Origin: Ruminococcus flavefaciens
GTDB lineage: Bacteria > Bacillota > Clostridia > Oscillospirales > Ruminococcaceae
Length of the DNA stretch: 47,404 nucleotides
Direction of reading: 5' to 3'
Assembly (NCBI GenBank): GCA_002373775.1
Contig: DFJW01000078.1
Coordinates: 1 to 47,404, forward strand
The first letter of the stretch is position 1; each line of letters opens with the position of its first letter. Shown one piece after another: positions 7,878 to 16,756 of this stretch. The notes beneath the pieces were generated by a model, which was not told the DNA's origin, searched no databases, and saw only the letters and a list, made by a program, of their open reading frames with translations. The translations under genes were made by a program, and so were the position numbers.

Positions 7878-8950
7878 TTTCCAGACTCCTTACTATGACA
7901 TATACACGAACAATCTATGGCTATCTCATTCCGGTATGCCTCAAGATCGCGTTTTTTGATTATGAACTGCCTGCAAAGTGACAGAGATACATCCTTAATA
8001 AGACATTCACACACATCACCTGCAATGTAGTAAAATTCATTGGCGAACACTGATGCTGCAAGCCTTTCTGCTGTCATTTCAGTGCAGTTGAAGCCGTAAT
8101 ACAGCGGAAATTCATATTTTCCCTGCTCACCGAAGCACTCGATGCAGGATGTAACTCCGGGGATGATATACGGTCCGACGGATATCTTTTCTGAATCCAC
8201 ATATACACTTACCCAGCGGATGTTACGCTCAATGAACATTCTGTTGAAACTGATGAGGCGCTCCCTCGTGATACCCTCTTCACAGACTACCGCAAGCACT
8301 TTTTTATCATCTGCCGAAATGTCTCCGGCTTCTTCCATGCTGCCGAAAAACTCTGTATTAACCGAACTGTCGCCCCGGAGTTTTTCCTTTATCACATCTA
8401 TGCGCGGTGATGATATATCAGTCTCACTGTACCAGCCTGAATAATGCACATCGTCTGATGTAACTCTTCCGCTGTCAATGAAGACAAAATCGCTGACACC
8501 AATAGTTCTCAGCTGTTCGTATATCTCCATTCCCAGCAGTCCGCATCCGAAAAGCACGATCCTTGAAGCTGCGATATCATCTCTTAGTATGCCGCGCATC
8601 TGGAAGGGATGAAATTTGAAAGACTCGGAATTGTTCAGAAGAAAATTCTTTGCATGCCTTGAAGCATGATCTGCTTCCTTCTGACTCTTCATGCAGAAAA
8701 CTCTGCCGATATATTTGTCTATGACATTTCTCACACTGTCCGCGGTTTCATCAGATGTTCCTTCAAGGCACTCCGCGAGCGTTTTCGTACCGTCGAACAT
8801 CTTGAATACTCTCACTGCCTCCGGACTTTTCAATCCGATCTTCAGTTCTACGCTCTGAGCATTTATATTGTATATGGAAACTACGTTTCCCCGTTCAAAC
8901 AGCAGCTCATATCCGGGCATGAGACCGCAGCACATTTTTTCATCTGGCAT
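7874..8950 (-). CDS. E1-like (ThiF-fold) partner of the first YcaO protein
   Basis: The 358-residue product has an N-terminal region of about 100 residues (GYELLFERGNVVSIYNINAQSVELKIG...) resembling the peptide-binding RiPP recognition fold of TOMM proteins. A ThiF/E1 Rossmann domain follows, with IVLFGCGLLGMEIYEQLRTIGVSDFVFIDSGRV at about residues 130-165. Cys pairs near the C-terminal half (TSCIECFGEQ) and at the very end (CSCICH) could bind zinc as in E1-like cyclodehydratase subunits. These proteins present the leader peptide to YcaO. It sits between the SagB gene (20 bases away) and the overlapping YcaO gene. Confidence 0.83.
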   Translation of the reverse strand: MPDEKMCCGLMPGYELLFERGNVVSIYNINAQSVELKIGLKSPEAVRVFKMFDGTKTLAECLEGTSDETADSVRNVIDKYIGRVFCMKSQKEADHASRHAKNFLLNNSESFKFHPFQMRGILRDDIAASRIVLFGCGLLGMEIYEQLRTIGVSDFVFIDSGRVTSDDVHYSGWYSETDISSPRIDVIKEKLRGDSSVNTEFFGSMEEAGDISADDKKVLAVVCEEGITRERLISFNRMFIERNIRWVSVYVDSEKISVGPYIIPGVTSCIECFGEQGKYEFPLYYGFNCTEMTAERLAASVFANEFYYIAGDVCECLIKDVSLSLCRQFIIKKRDLEAYRNEIAIDCSCICHSKESGK

Positions 8951-8970
8951 TCTTTTTCTCCTTTAGTTCA

Positions 8971-9786
8971 TCATTCTCCCACGCCAACTGCGTAAAAATA
9001 CAGCACAGTCTGACCATTGACATCTATGCCGAGATACCGGTTCAGATCATCCTCGAAAAAACCGCCTATGGGTACGCAGTTGTAGCCCAGCATCGAAAGC
9101 ATCAGCGAGAGATTCTCCGCCATATGTCCTGCCTCCAGCTGCTGAAGGCGGTATGACAAAAGCCCGTATTTTGGGATTATCTGTTTCAGATCGGCTGCAA
9201 AGAATACAAATACTGATGCACCGCTGAAACTTCGCATCTTCGAATAGGTCAGGGATGTATTCTCATCCATTCTGTCCATGTCTATGCCTTTTCTTACAAG
9301 CCTGATGCTGTTGTCTCTGCCGTCAAAAGTAAGAAGGTCTCCCCTGTCAAATTCCTCTGCATTGTTTATCAGTATGTAAGGCGTTACCGAATACAATCCC
9401 CCTCCTGAGGGATAAGTCCTCTTGCGCATCTGCCTGCCGTTGAACAGCTTATACAGTCCACCGAAACTGAATTTCAGTATCTTCTTCATGTCGGAGACCG
9501 GCATGCAGCCACCGCTGAACGTCCATTCCGTCCTTCTGTGATACAGTGCCTCAAGGAGCTCGTTTCCCTCACACTCTTCTTCTGTGAACTCACCGGTCTC
9601 CCAGCGCCGGATATACGGTATATCCTTTGCAGGGATGTCTTCAAACGAATGCGGCACATTCTTGCAGAGCAGCTCCCTTTTATGCTTTGAGAGTTCATGA
9701 TAATTCAGTATAGGCGCAGAATCAAGATAGAAATTGCTGATGCTCTCCGTTTTTCTTACTCTGGTATCATTCTCGTTTTTCTTCAT
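8971..9786 (-). CDS. SagB-type azoline dehydrogenase
   Basis: An FMN-dependent nitroreductase-fold protein that oxidises azolines to azoles. Signature stretches are ALYHRRTEWTFSG (about residue 80), RTYPSGGGLYSVTPYILINN (about 125), SYRLQQLEAGHMAENLSLMLSMLGYNCVPIGGF (about 210-245) and LGIDVNGQTVLYFYAVG at the end, all standard for the SagB family. I take the ATG at 9786 as start; an in-frame TTG at 9801 would add five residues. The gene then overlaps the elimination-protein gene by 20 bases, pointing to coupled translation. It is the canonical single-domain dehydrogenase of the cluster, giving thiazoles from Cys-derived thiazolines. Confidence 0.88.
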   Translation of the reverse strand: MKKNENDTRVRKTESISNFYLDSAPILNYHELSKHKRELLCKNVPHSFEDIPAKDIPYIRRWETGEFTEEECEGNELLEALYHRRTEWTFSGGCMPVSDMKKILKFSFGGLYKLFNGRQMRKRTYPSGGGLYSVTPYILINNAEEFDRGDLLTFDGRDNSIRLVRKGIDMDRMDENTSLTYSKMRSFSGASVFVFFAADLKQIIPKYGLLSYRLQQLEAGHMAENLSLMLSMLGYNCVPIGGFFEDDLNRYLGIDVNGQTVLYFYAVGVGE

Positions 9787-10648
9787 TATCTTTGCCCCCA
9801 AGCGCTTCTGCCAGCATTTTTATTATCATGTACTCATAGGCAGGCGGTACTGATAATCGGTTGTTCAGCATGTGCATCTGAGATATGAGGACCATTGCTG
9901 CAATGTTCCTGTTGCCTGTTCTTTCTGACACCTCTGCGAAATAACCGCCTGTCATGCTGCGCCAGTCCTTCACTATCTTACTGCCGCTGTTCCTGTCATA
10001 GGTTTTCATCTTGTTCATGAAGACCTCTCTGGTCCGGGGATCAGCAGTCATCTTCTCTATTCCGTCATCTGAATACACTTTCCAGAAATCGCTGACCTTT
10101 TCAAGGAAACTCACGTCCAGAAGTCCGCATATATCGAAGGCGGCAAGATAAAGGTCGGAGGCAAGGCTGAGCCTTACGCCGGGTGATGCCGGGACGTTTC
10201 TTATTATGTTCACTGCCGTTTCGCTGGATGCCATAAAAAACTCTTCCGCGATGCCTATGCAGCTGCTTCCGCCGTATCTCTCAACTTCCGGCTCATAGGG
10301 GATCTCTTCGACAGTGTTATCGCCATACCACGGCAGAGAATCTGCATCCTGCGCAGTACCGTCGAATTTGTGGTTCCTGTAGTACTGCTCCTTGCTTAAA
10401 GAAGACACTGACGGTTCCTCTTCAAGGTACTTTTCAAGTTCCGCTCTGACACAGGCAAGGTCTGCCGCGCTTATATCTTTCATGCGAAGTCTTACATGCG
10501 GTCCGCCTTCCCAGTAGTTTATGTAGAACCACTGCGATATCCTTCCTTCCGAAAGCATCGGAGATACGATATCATGTATCCGCATGATGAGCTTCTCACG
10601 CTTGTCTATCGCGTGGTAAAAAATGTGCAATGCACTCCAGTCGTTCAT
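9767..10648 (-). CDS. LanB C-terminal-type elimination protein (glutamate elimination, thiopeptide dehydratase half)
   Basis: The 293-residue protein matches the SpaB_C/thiopeptide-type domain. It begins WSALHIFYHAIDKREKLI and keeps the catalytic residues known from NisB elimination domains: WFYINYWEGGPHVRLRM with the RxR pair at residues 53-55, ERYGG with Arg124, and MHMLNNR with His259 and Arg264. The enzyme would remove glutamate from glutamylated Ser/Thr to leave dehydroalanine or dehydrobutyrine. It works with the LanB N-terminal protein encoded at 16753-19311; this split form is the rule in thiopeptide clusters. The presence of all catalytic residues separates it from the pyridine-forming paralogue at 15638, which has lost them. 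Confidence 0.87.
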   Translation of the reverse strand: MNDWSALHIFYHAIDKREKLIMRIHDIVSPMLSEGRISQWFYINYWEGGPHVRLRMKDISAADLACVRAELEKYLEEEPSVSSLSKEQYYRNHKFDGTAQDADSLPWYGDNTVEEIPYEPEVERYGGSSCIGIAEEFFMASSETAVNIIRNVPASPGVRLSLASDLYLAAFDICGLLDVSFLEKVSDFWKVYSDDGIEKMTADPRTREVFMNKMKTYDRNSGSKIVKDWRSMTGGYFAEVSERTGNRNIAAMVLISQMHMLNNRLSVPPAYEYMIIKMLAEALGGKDNEEKRE

Positions 10649-10668
10649 TTTTCTCCCCCTGTATACTG

Positions 10669-12072
10669 TCAGATCTTTGAAAACGGTATTTTTATTGAAT
10701 AAACATTCTCGCTGCCGGCGATCAGCATATAGCTGACTCTCCCGCCTTCTGCCATAAACGGAAGGCTCTCGATGTACCTCTCGTTAATGTTCTTCAGCGG
10801 CCGTGTGAACAGTCCTTCCTTTGTAAGGCACAGCGATACCGCCTGCATGACAATGCCTGCATCAGAATATATCCTGCTGACTGCAAGATCTCCGTATTTT
10901 TCCATATACTTTTCAAGCTCAAATGTCGTTACAGCTATAAAAGGCATAGATGCTATATCAAGCATGCTGTGAGAATCATGTATGAACTTTTCCGGCTCGG
11001 TCTCGCTGAAAAGATGTATGTCCTCCCTGCCGCTAAGATCAATACTGTCAGTCAGGCTGTCATTCACGAACAGCGTAACACCGGTCATGATATCGCTGCC
11101 GAATGTACTTACAGTGGAACGGATATCATCCGCTATCCTTATCATATCCTCCGCAGATATCCGGGTATCCATAGAAAATGTACCGATGCTGCTCTGTCCT
11201 GAACTGCGTTTTCTGAACAGGCTGTAGATATCTGCTTCCGGCATACCGGATGACATTATCCCTGCTTTTGCACACGGAGTGAATACCGTTCCTTTTTCGC
11301 AGCAGGCTTCGTTCACTTTCCGGCGGACCTCGTTAAGCAGGCTGAAACGGGCGACGTCTTCCGAGTATGAGAGCGCACGTTCACATTCACTGTTTCCTTC
11401 CGGGATGCTGAATGTACCTTCCAGACTTCCGGGCAGCTCTATGCTCAGCATTGCTGCCGGTATCAGTTCGGAGATATCTATGCCGAAGAGTTTTCCGTAT
11501 CCTTCGGTGCAGACTGTGTCACAACGCTCTGCACAGCAGCCGTACTTCTCAGCTATCAGCATCTGCTGTGCTATTATATGCCCGGCGTCTATCATAGACA
11601 GCACATAGGAGAATGCACCGTAAAACGCTGCAAGTCTCCATATGTCAGCCGCGATAAGGATGTATGCGCGTTTTTGGTCCGGCATAAACGGGAATTCTTC
11701 ATCCCTGCACTCGCGGCAGAATTCAAAGGAATTGCTGAGCTTGCTGTAGCGCAGTACTATCCATTTTCCGCTGTACACCAGATAGTAACAGTCACAGGGA
11801 TGTATCCCTCTTGCCGAGGGAACAGCTGCATGGTAGAAATACGGGTTCTGCGGTTCGCATCTCAGTATTCCCTGAGTGTAGTATGCAAGTTCTGCAAGGA
11901 ACTTCTCCGCTTCATTCCCTGCGGAAAGTTCTGAACAGGGATACGTCTCCGGCTCAGTGCGCATAGGTACCTGAAGAGGATAGAATCTGCTCCGTGTCTC
12001 CAGATCATCAAAGTTATCGTATCTGTCGTATGAATATGTGTCTATAAACTTTATGGATGTTGAATACTTCAT
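10669..12072 (-). CDS. Tandem SagB-like (nitroreductase-fold) dehydrogenase
   Basis: This 467-residue protein looks like two nitroreductase-fold halves joined. The first half has HAAVPSARGIHPCDCYYLVYSGKWIVLRYSK and AFYGAFSYVLSMIDAGHIIAQQMLIAEKYGCCAERC, the counterpart of the SagB substrate and FMN segments. The second half begins near residue 285 with FRKRSSGQSSIGTFSMDTRISAEDMIRIAD and ends with SDAGIVMQAVSLCLTKEGLFTRPLKN. The usual RTYPSGG motif is degenerate in the first half. Similar double-length dehydrogenases occur in thiopeptide clusters, where a second oxidase helps complete azole formation. Whether both halves bind FMN cannot be said. It is co-directional with neighbours 20-21 bases away on either side. 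Confidence 0.75.
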   Translation of the reverse strand: MKYSTSIKFIDTYSYDRYDNFDDLETRSRFYPLQVPMRTEPETYPCSELSAGNEAEKFLAELAYYTQGILRCEPQNPYFYHAAVPSARGIHPCDCYYLVYSGKWIVLRYSKLSNSFEFCRECRDEEFPFMPDQKRAYILIAADIWRLAAFYGAFSYVLSMIDAGHIIAQQMLIAEKYGCCAERCDTVCTEGYGKLFGIDISELIPAAMLSIELPGSLEGTFSIPEGNSECERALSYSEDVARFSLLNEVRRKVNEACCEKGTVFTPCAKAGIMSSGMPEADIYSLFRKRSSGQSSIGTFSMDTRISAEDMIRIADDIRSTVSTFGSDIMTGVTLFVNDSLTDSIDLSGREDIHLFSETEPEKFIHDSHSMLDIASMPFIAVTTFELEKYMEKYGDLAVSRIYSDAGIVMQAVSLCLTKEGLFTRPLKNINERYIESLPFMAEGGRVSYMLIAGSENVYSIKIPFSKI

Positions 12073-12093
12073 AGCTATCTCCGTATCATATGT

Positions 12094-13989
12094 TTACGGG
12101 AACGGATGCGGGAAAAGGTTTATGCCCTTGCCTGCTCCGGAACGATATCCGGAAACTGCGGCAGTTTTTGCCAGCCGTTCCATATTAATGCGCTTGTTCT
12201 GATTCCCAAAGGTCATGGGCTGCATCCCCGGTATCAGCACCTTGACTGCATACAGTCCGTACTTCCGGATGATATCATTTGTGCAGTCCACTACAAGTAT
12301 ATCATCGCAGTTTTTGAGCAGTGCTGAGTATACATGATCCAGTATTTCATGCAGATCACGGCTCTTGCAGATGTCTGCTGTGGTATGCTGCATCTCTTCA
12401 ATGCTGCATTTTTCTTCCGAATCCAGCAGGAATCTATACTGCTCTCTGAGCTGATGGCGCGAATACAGCAGAACATGGTCTTCCATCCCACTTACTTTTT
12501 CCGGATCTGCAAGCAGTTCATCTGCCCTTTCCTGCTTTGACATGAAGCCGCGTTCGTATACCGGTATAGAAGATATGACTTCTACAAGTGCCGATTCCAC
12601 GGCAGCTTCCGCGTCAATATGACATCCGGCTGCCATGTATGTGCTGACAAGGGAATCACTGTCCCGGTTGAATGCTATACATATGACAGAGGGGATACCG
12701 TTGTCGGAAGTAGAATTGTAAAAGTGCATCTCATAGTGCTTCTCTGCCTGAGCTATGAGCCTTTTCAGCCGTTCAGACTTTATGGTGGTAATATCTATTG
12801 CAGGAAGTGAAAGGCGGTTATACCACGCATTCATGAAGGAATCGCGCTCGATGACTTCAAACATACCGTAAAGTACTGCTTCCTGCAAACTGCCGCCGAG
12901 GGCTGAGCCGTTTGAAGTCTCGTATACAAAACGTCTGACATCAGTCCGGACTTCATCCAGATCATAGTAAGCTATCTGTGCAGGCACAAGCACTTCTTCG
13001 CCGCCGGTCACACGATATGCCTTCACCCAGTCAAATTCAAGGGACGGCGAATACTCACAGAAGCTGCTGTTGCGTCCTCTGTGGTAAGGCAGCAGCAGCT
13101 TTTCGGGATCATAAGCCTTGTCCTTTATAGCTTCATAACTGCTCCTGATGATCTCAGTTCCGTTTTTCGGCCACATCACTGAATATCGTTCAAGCATCTC
13201 AAGTATGGCAGAGCGTTCGGAACTGCTGAACGACATACTGCGTCCGTATGAGCCGTTGATTATCCTTCCGCCGCTGGTCATCATCTCGCAAACCACCAAG
13301 GGTATTATTGATGAATTCATGTCCTTATATATGTTCCTTATGATGCCGGACATACTGTCGCAGAGGTCAGATTTTATCTGCTCTGTATCTATATCAGAAC
13401 GGACACGGTAGGAATCATTCAGCTTTTCTCCGCGGTCGGTCAGGAGCATTCCGGCTGACGAAATGTACTCAGGCTTGCTGTGGATGCTGCATCTCTCATG
13501 CTTTATGACCTTGTGCCGGTCAAGCCTGCGTGTACGGAACGAGAAAACATAAATGCTGCTGTCACCGGACACATCTGCTCTGTTATTTATCAGCGGACCG
13601 AGGAACATATCAGTGAAAAGCATGTGCATGTAGTAATTATCCGGCGGATAGCCGTCTTTTCTGCCGCACAGCACATATTCCGTGCCGTTGTCCTTCAGAT
13701 GTTCCAGCCAGCAATCGGTGCAGTTATCGTCTCCGGGAGTCATGAACGCGAACACTATATATTCTTCCGAAAAGTATATTTTCAGTCCGGTGCATCCGTT
13801 CTCCGCACACACTTTCCCCATCGCCGCGTCATATTTTCCGGGATAGCTGTCGGATATACTTATAATGACATCTTCCGCTCCTGCTCTGTGCAGCTGAGAA
13901 ACATCTGTCCGGCAGACTTCCGATGCACCGCAGTGTCCGGCAAATCCGTCCGGCAATGCTATACTGCTAACAATGTAAATCTTATTCAT
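12094..13989 (-). CDS. YcaO cyclodehydratase with C-terminal PxPxP tail
   Basis: A 631-residue TOMM-type YcaO protein that uses ATP to phosphorylate the amide oxygen and make azolines from Cys/Ser/Thr. An N-terminal region of about 230 residues precedes the YcaO fold. The ATP-binding part is SFSSSERSAILEMLERYSVMW and YETSNGSALGGSLQEAVLYGMFEVIERDSFMNAWYN (about residues 260-400). The protein ends in PHPFP, the PxPxP C-terminus required in azoline-forming YcaO proteins. The start overlaps the stop of the E1/RRE partner gene at 13982 by 8 bases, so the pair is translationally coupled. It is the likely main cyclodehydratase for the thiazole rings. Confidence 0.9.
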   Translation of the reverse strand: MNKIYIVSSIALPDGFAGHCGASEVCRTDVSQLHRAGAEDVIISISDSYPGKYDAAMGKVCAENGCTGLKIYFSEEYIVFAFMTPGDDNCTDCWLEHLKDNGTEYVLCGRKDGYPPDNYYMHMLFTDMFLGPLINNRADVSGDSSIYVFSFRTRRLDRHKVIKHERCSIHSKPEYISSAGMLLTDRGEKLNDSYRVRSDIDTEQIKSDLCDSMSGIIRNIYKDMNSSIIPLVVCEMMTSGGRIINGSYGRSMSFSSSERSAILEMLERYSVMWPKNGTEIIRSSYEAIKDKAYDPEKLLLPYHRGRNSSFCEYSPSLEFDWVKAYRVTGGEEVLVPAQIAYYDLDEVRTDVRRFVYETSNGSALGGSLQEAVLYGMFEVIERDSFMNAWYNRLSLPAIDITTIKSERLKRLIAQAEKHYEMHFYNSTSDNGIPSVICIAFNRDSDSLVSTYMAAGCHIDAEAAVESALVEVISSIPVYERGFMSKQERADELLADPEKVSGMEDHVLLYSRHQLREQYRFLLDSEEKCSIEEMQHTTADICKSRDLHEILDHVYSALLKNCDDILVVDCTNDIIRKYGLYAVKVLIPGMQPMTFGNQNKRINMERLAKTAAVSGYRSGAGKGINLFPHPFP

Positions 13990-15601
13990 ATTTCTTTACG
14001 GTGATCTTCCTTATATAAGCGTACTTTGAGTGTTCTTCCAGTATGCACTTCTCGCTTGTGATCTCATAGCCGAGGTCCTTGGCAAGTCCGAGTGCCTTAT
14101 CTGCACTGAACACAGTTCTGACCGGGGTGTGCCCGGATAATGCTGCTGAAGATATGTCGATGTCGGTATAGATACTGATGCCGTTTTCAGAAGCGTAGGA
14201 GTAATTCATCAGCAGTTGGCGCAGGATATCAAAAATATCCGTTCCCGAACCGTATATACTGCACTTATCTGAGATGAGGGCTGCTTCATATACAGAGTAC
14301 TCATCGTTTCCTCCGGCTATTATCCTGAACGCCGGCAGTTTGCTGCGTTCCGGTAATGAGTTATCGGAGAGGATGCTTTCGATCACCTCTTCCGTAACTT
14401 CATAGTATTCAAATCTGCCTTCATGTTTAAGTATGGCAGCAGCTGCTTCAGATATGATGTCTTCAGCACTTCCGGTATAGGATACGGCTATCCTCTGATC
14501 CTCTTTGCAGCCTAACCTGATCGTTCCACTTCCTCTCAGCAAAGCAAGTACCGCCGAACGGAAGCACCTGAGAGAAGCTTCCGTAAAATTCTCGCCGGAG
14601 CCGTATACGGTCCGGACGCCGCTTTCGGTGAACACATCACACTGAAGTGTGAGGAAAGGCTCCTGCTCACCGTCGGTGTATCTTATCCTTCCTATAGGAA
14701 GGCAGCCGTTATTCAGCTTCATGAAAAGCTCATTGGTTATGACCTGTCTGTCTGTATCCCTTACTTCCGGGAAAAGTTCTGCCGGTCTGAACGAGCAGTA
14801 ATTACGGTCATCAACTGTGCAGCGGTCTATCATAAGGTCCTTGCGGACTATGCAGACATTGTTGCGAAGCTCACCTGTCATAAGATTATCTATTATCATC
14901 AGTGAAGACAACCGACATGCAAGGTCGAAGTGATTAGGATCCGGCTTTTTGCCGCTTTTGCTGACCGGTATGCGCAGCAGACAGTTCCTGAGCACCTGAG
15001 TATTATTGAATGCAGCTGCACAAATATCACCTTCGCCGGTATTATAAAGGCATATGACTCCTGCGCCGCAGTTCATATCCTCAGTGATTATCTCACTCGG
15101 GATACCGCTGCAAAGGTCTATGATTATGAATTCATTATCACCTGTCCTGCTGTTTCCTGCATTTTCGGTACCGTCGATGTACCTCAGAGAATCTGAACAG
15201 AAACCGAAGTTCCTGACACTTTCAAGCACTGATATGTCACTGCTTATCACTGTTATACCGCTTGATTCAAGCTTCTCTAAGATCTCATTGCCGTTTTTGT
15301 AATTCCTGTTCACATAGGATATGATGTCGTGAGACACCTTGTATTCCTTATCATATCTGTCATCGGACAGGATATTGTTCTCACGCATCATAACAATGAG
15401 CTTGCTCAGGAATTCTGTATTGACGTATGAGAATCTGACAGCTATCTCATCCTCAGTCCGGTCGAAAAGGCAAAAAGTAAGTATATCCCTTACGAGCCGG
15501 CACATTTTTTCGCCGCCGGACATATTGAATACCTTGTCCCAGGTCCTGATAACAGCTTTTCCGTTATCGTGATATATATTGACATTCTTTTTATAATACA
15601 T
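13982..15601 (-). CDS. Ocin-ThiF/E1-like leader-binding partner of the PxPxP YcaO
   Basis: The 539-residue product opens with KNVNIYHDNGKAVIRTWDKVFNMSGGEKMCRLVRDILTFCLFDRTEDEI, a beta-strand and helix pattern like the RiPP recognition element of the ocin-ThiF-like proteins that bring the leader peptide to YcaO in thiopeptide pathways. The E1 Rossmann glycine motif is not intact, in keeping with this divergent group (for example TbtF). The position directly before, and overlapping by 8 bases, the PxPxP YcaO gene supports this role. Residue-level similarity is weak by eye, so context carries much of the call. Confidence 0.72.
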   Translation of the reverse strand: MYYKKNVNIYHDNGKAVIRTWDKVFNMSGGEKMCRLVRDILTFCLFDRTEDEIAVRFSYVNTEFLSKLIVMMRENNILSDDRYDKEYKVSHDIISYVNRNYKNGNEILEKLESSGITVISSDISVLESVRNFGFCSDSLRYIDGTENAGNSRTGDNEFIIIDLCSGIPSEIITEDMNCGAGVICLYNTGEGDICAAAFNNTQVLRNCLLRIPVSKSGKKPDPNHFDLACRLSSLMIIDNLMTGELRNNVCIVRKDLMIDRCTVDDRNYCSFRPAELFPEVRDTDRQVITNELFMKLNNGCLPIGRIRYTDGEQEPFLTLQCDVFTESGVRTVYGSGENFTEASLRCFRSAVLALLRGSGTIRLGCKEDQRIAVSYTGSAEDIISEAAAAILKHEGRFEYYEVTEEVIESILSDNSLPERSKLPAFRIIAGGNDEYSVYEAALISDKCSIYGSGTDIFDILRQLLMNYSYASENGISIYTDIDISSAALSGHTPVRTVFSADKALGLAKDLGYEITSEKCILEEHSKYAYIRKITVKKYE

Positions 15602-15637
15602 AAACTTTCCTCTCCTGACCGCTGTGTATGGGTGTTG

Positions 15638-16756
15638 TCAGATTATCCGCTGCCAGCTCATATCATATATATCTTCTATAGTATGATATACCGTGAAACA
15701 GCTTAGCATTCTGCTGCTTGAACTAATACCCATGAGCGAAGTCTGATTGTAGAGGAAATTGACTATAAGACGGTAGGCATTGAACTCAGTGCTCACCATG
15801 AATTCCTGAAAATCAGCCACCTGATAAAGCCGCTTATGGAAATTGCTCTTCTTGTAGAACCTGCTCATTATCGCTTTCTTTCGCTTGGCATAGGTTATCC
15901 AGAGCTTTCTGCCGCTCTTCTTGTCGTTTTCGATTATGTCATATGCTGAATCGTAATACTTCCTGCAAACTCCATCAAATACACCGAGCAGGCTGTCAAA
16001 TGAAGCGATGTCATCGTTCCTGTAGTACTCTATCAGCTTTGTGGCATCCTTCCTGAGAGGGAGAGAATAGGTGCTGTAGAAGTTCTCAAACATTTTCCTG
16101 TACATCGCTGCTTCCTTCTTATGGGAATTGCCGAGGAAGCCCTCACTGTGGGATATGTAGGACTGGTAGCCTTTCAGTATACCGTAATTCCTGTAATTGA
16201 AAGCTGTTACAATGAGAAATCTGTTAAGATACGCTACTCTCTGGGCTTTGTTCATATATCTGATGTTCTGCATCATGCTGCGGCAGATGTCGAACATTTC
16301 CATATTGTACTGCACCGAGAGCTCGTATTCATACTCAGAGTTGTACTCGCCGTACTTACTGCCGGTATCCAGACTGTTGATATAGATATCATGATCCGAA
16401 TATACCGGGAAGCATTCGCTCTTTTTGCGCTGCTCTATTTTTTTCAGATCTTTGGATATCCGGGCGTATTTCTTTGCATCGAACTCATACTCAATGTCCG
16501 TGTTCTCGTCCCAGTACTGCTCTATGCGTTCCTTGCACAGACTCAGCAGCGCATTTTCGTCTTTGCAGTCATCAGCCGGATATATCAGCTCAAAGTGCGG
16601 ACCATGTATCCAGCTCCTTGTGATATAACGCCTGTTCATGCCGAATTCTTCGGCTATCTCATCCGTCAATGGATAAAGGCACTCGCAAAGGAATCTTTCC
16701 TTTTCTGCTTCATCTGCATAGTAATGTACGCAGAGACGGTCATATATATTGCTCAC
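15638..16756 (-). CDS. Putative pyridine synthase (TclM/TbtD-like, [4+2] macrocyclase)
   Basis: The 372-residue protein is a distant LanB C-terminal homologue: YDRLCVHYYADEAEKERFLCECLYPLTDEI and RSWIHGPHFELIYPADD match the positions of the start and GPHxRxR motif of the elimination domain. The catalytic RxR is replaced (HFELI), the ERYGG arginine motif is not found, and the MHMLNNR histidine motif is absent. That loss, plus the presence of a complete elimination paralogue at 9767, points to the TclM/TbtD role: joining two dehydroalanines into a six-membered ring, followed by release of the leader as amide. FNYRNYGILKGYQSYISHSEGFL around residues 190-210 may be active-site structure. Its start overlaps the LanB stop by 4 bases. 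Confidence 0.78.
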   Translation of the reverse strand: MSNIYDRLCVHYYADEAEKERFLCECLYPLTDEIAEEFGMNRRYITRSWIHGPHFELIYPADDCKDENALLSLCKERIEQYWDENTDIEYEFDAKKYARISKDLKKIEQRKKSECFPVYSDHDIYINSLDTGSKYGEYNSEYEYELSVQYNMEMFDICRSMMQNIRYMNKAQRVAYLNRFLIVTAFNYRNYGILKGYQSYISHSEGFLGNSHKKEAAMYRKMFENFYSTYSLPLRKDATKLIEYYRNDDIASFDSLLGVFDGVCRKYYDSAYDIIENDKKSGRKLWITYAKRKKAIMSRFYKKSNFHKRLYQVADFQEFMVSTEFNAYRLIVNFLYNQTSLMGISSSSRMLSCFTVYHTIEDIYDMSWQRII

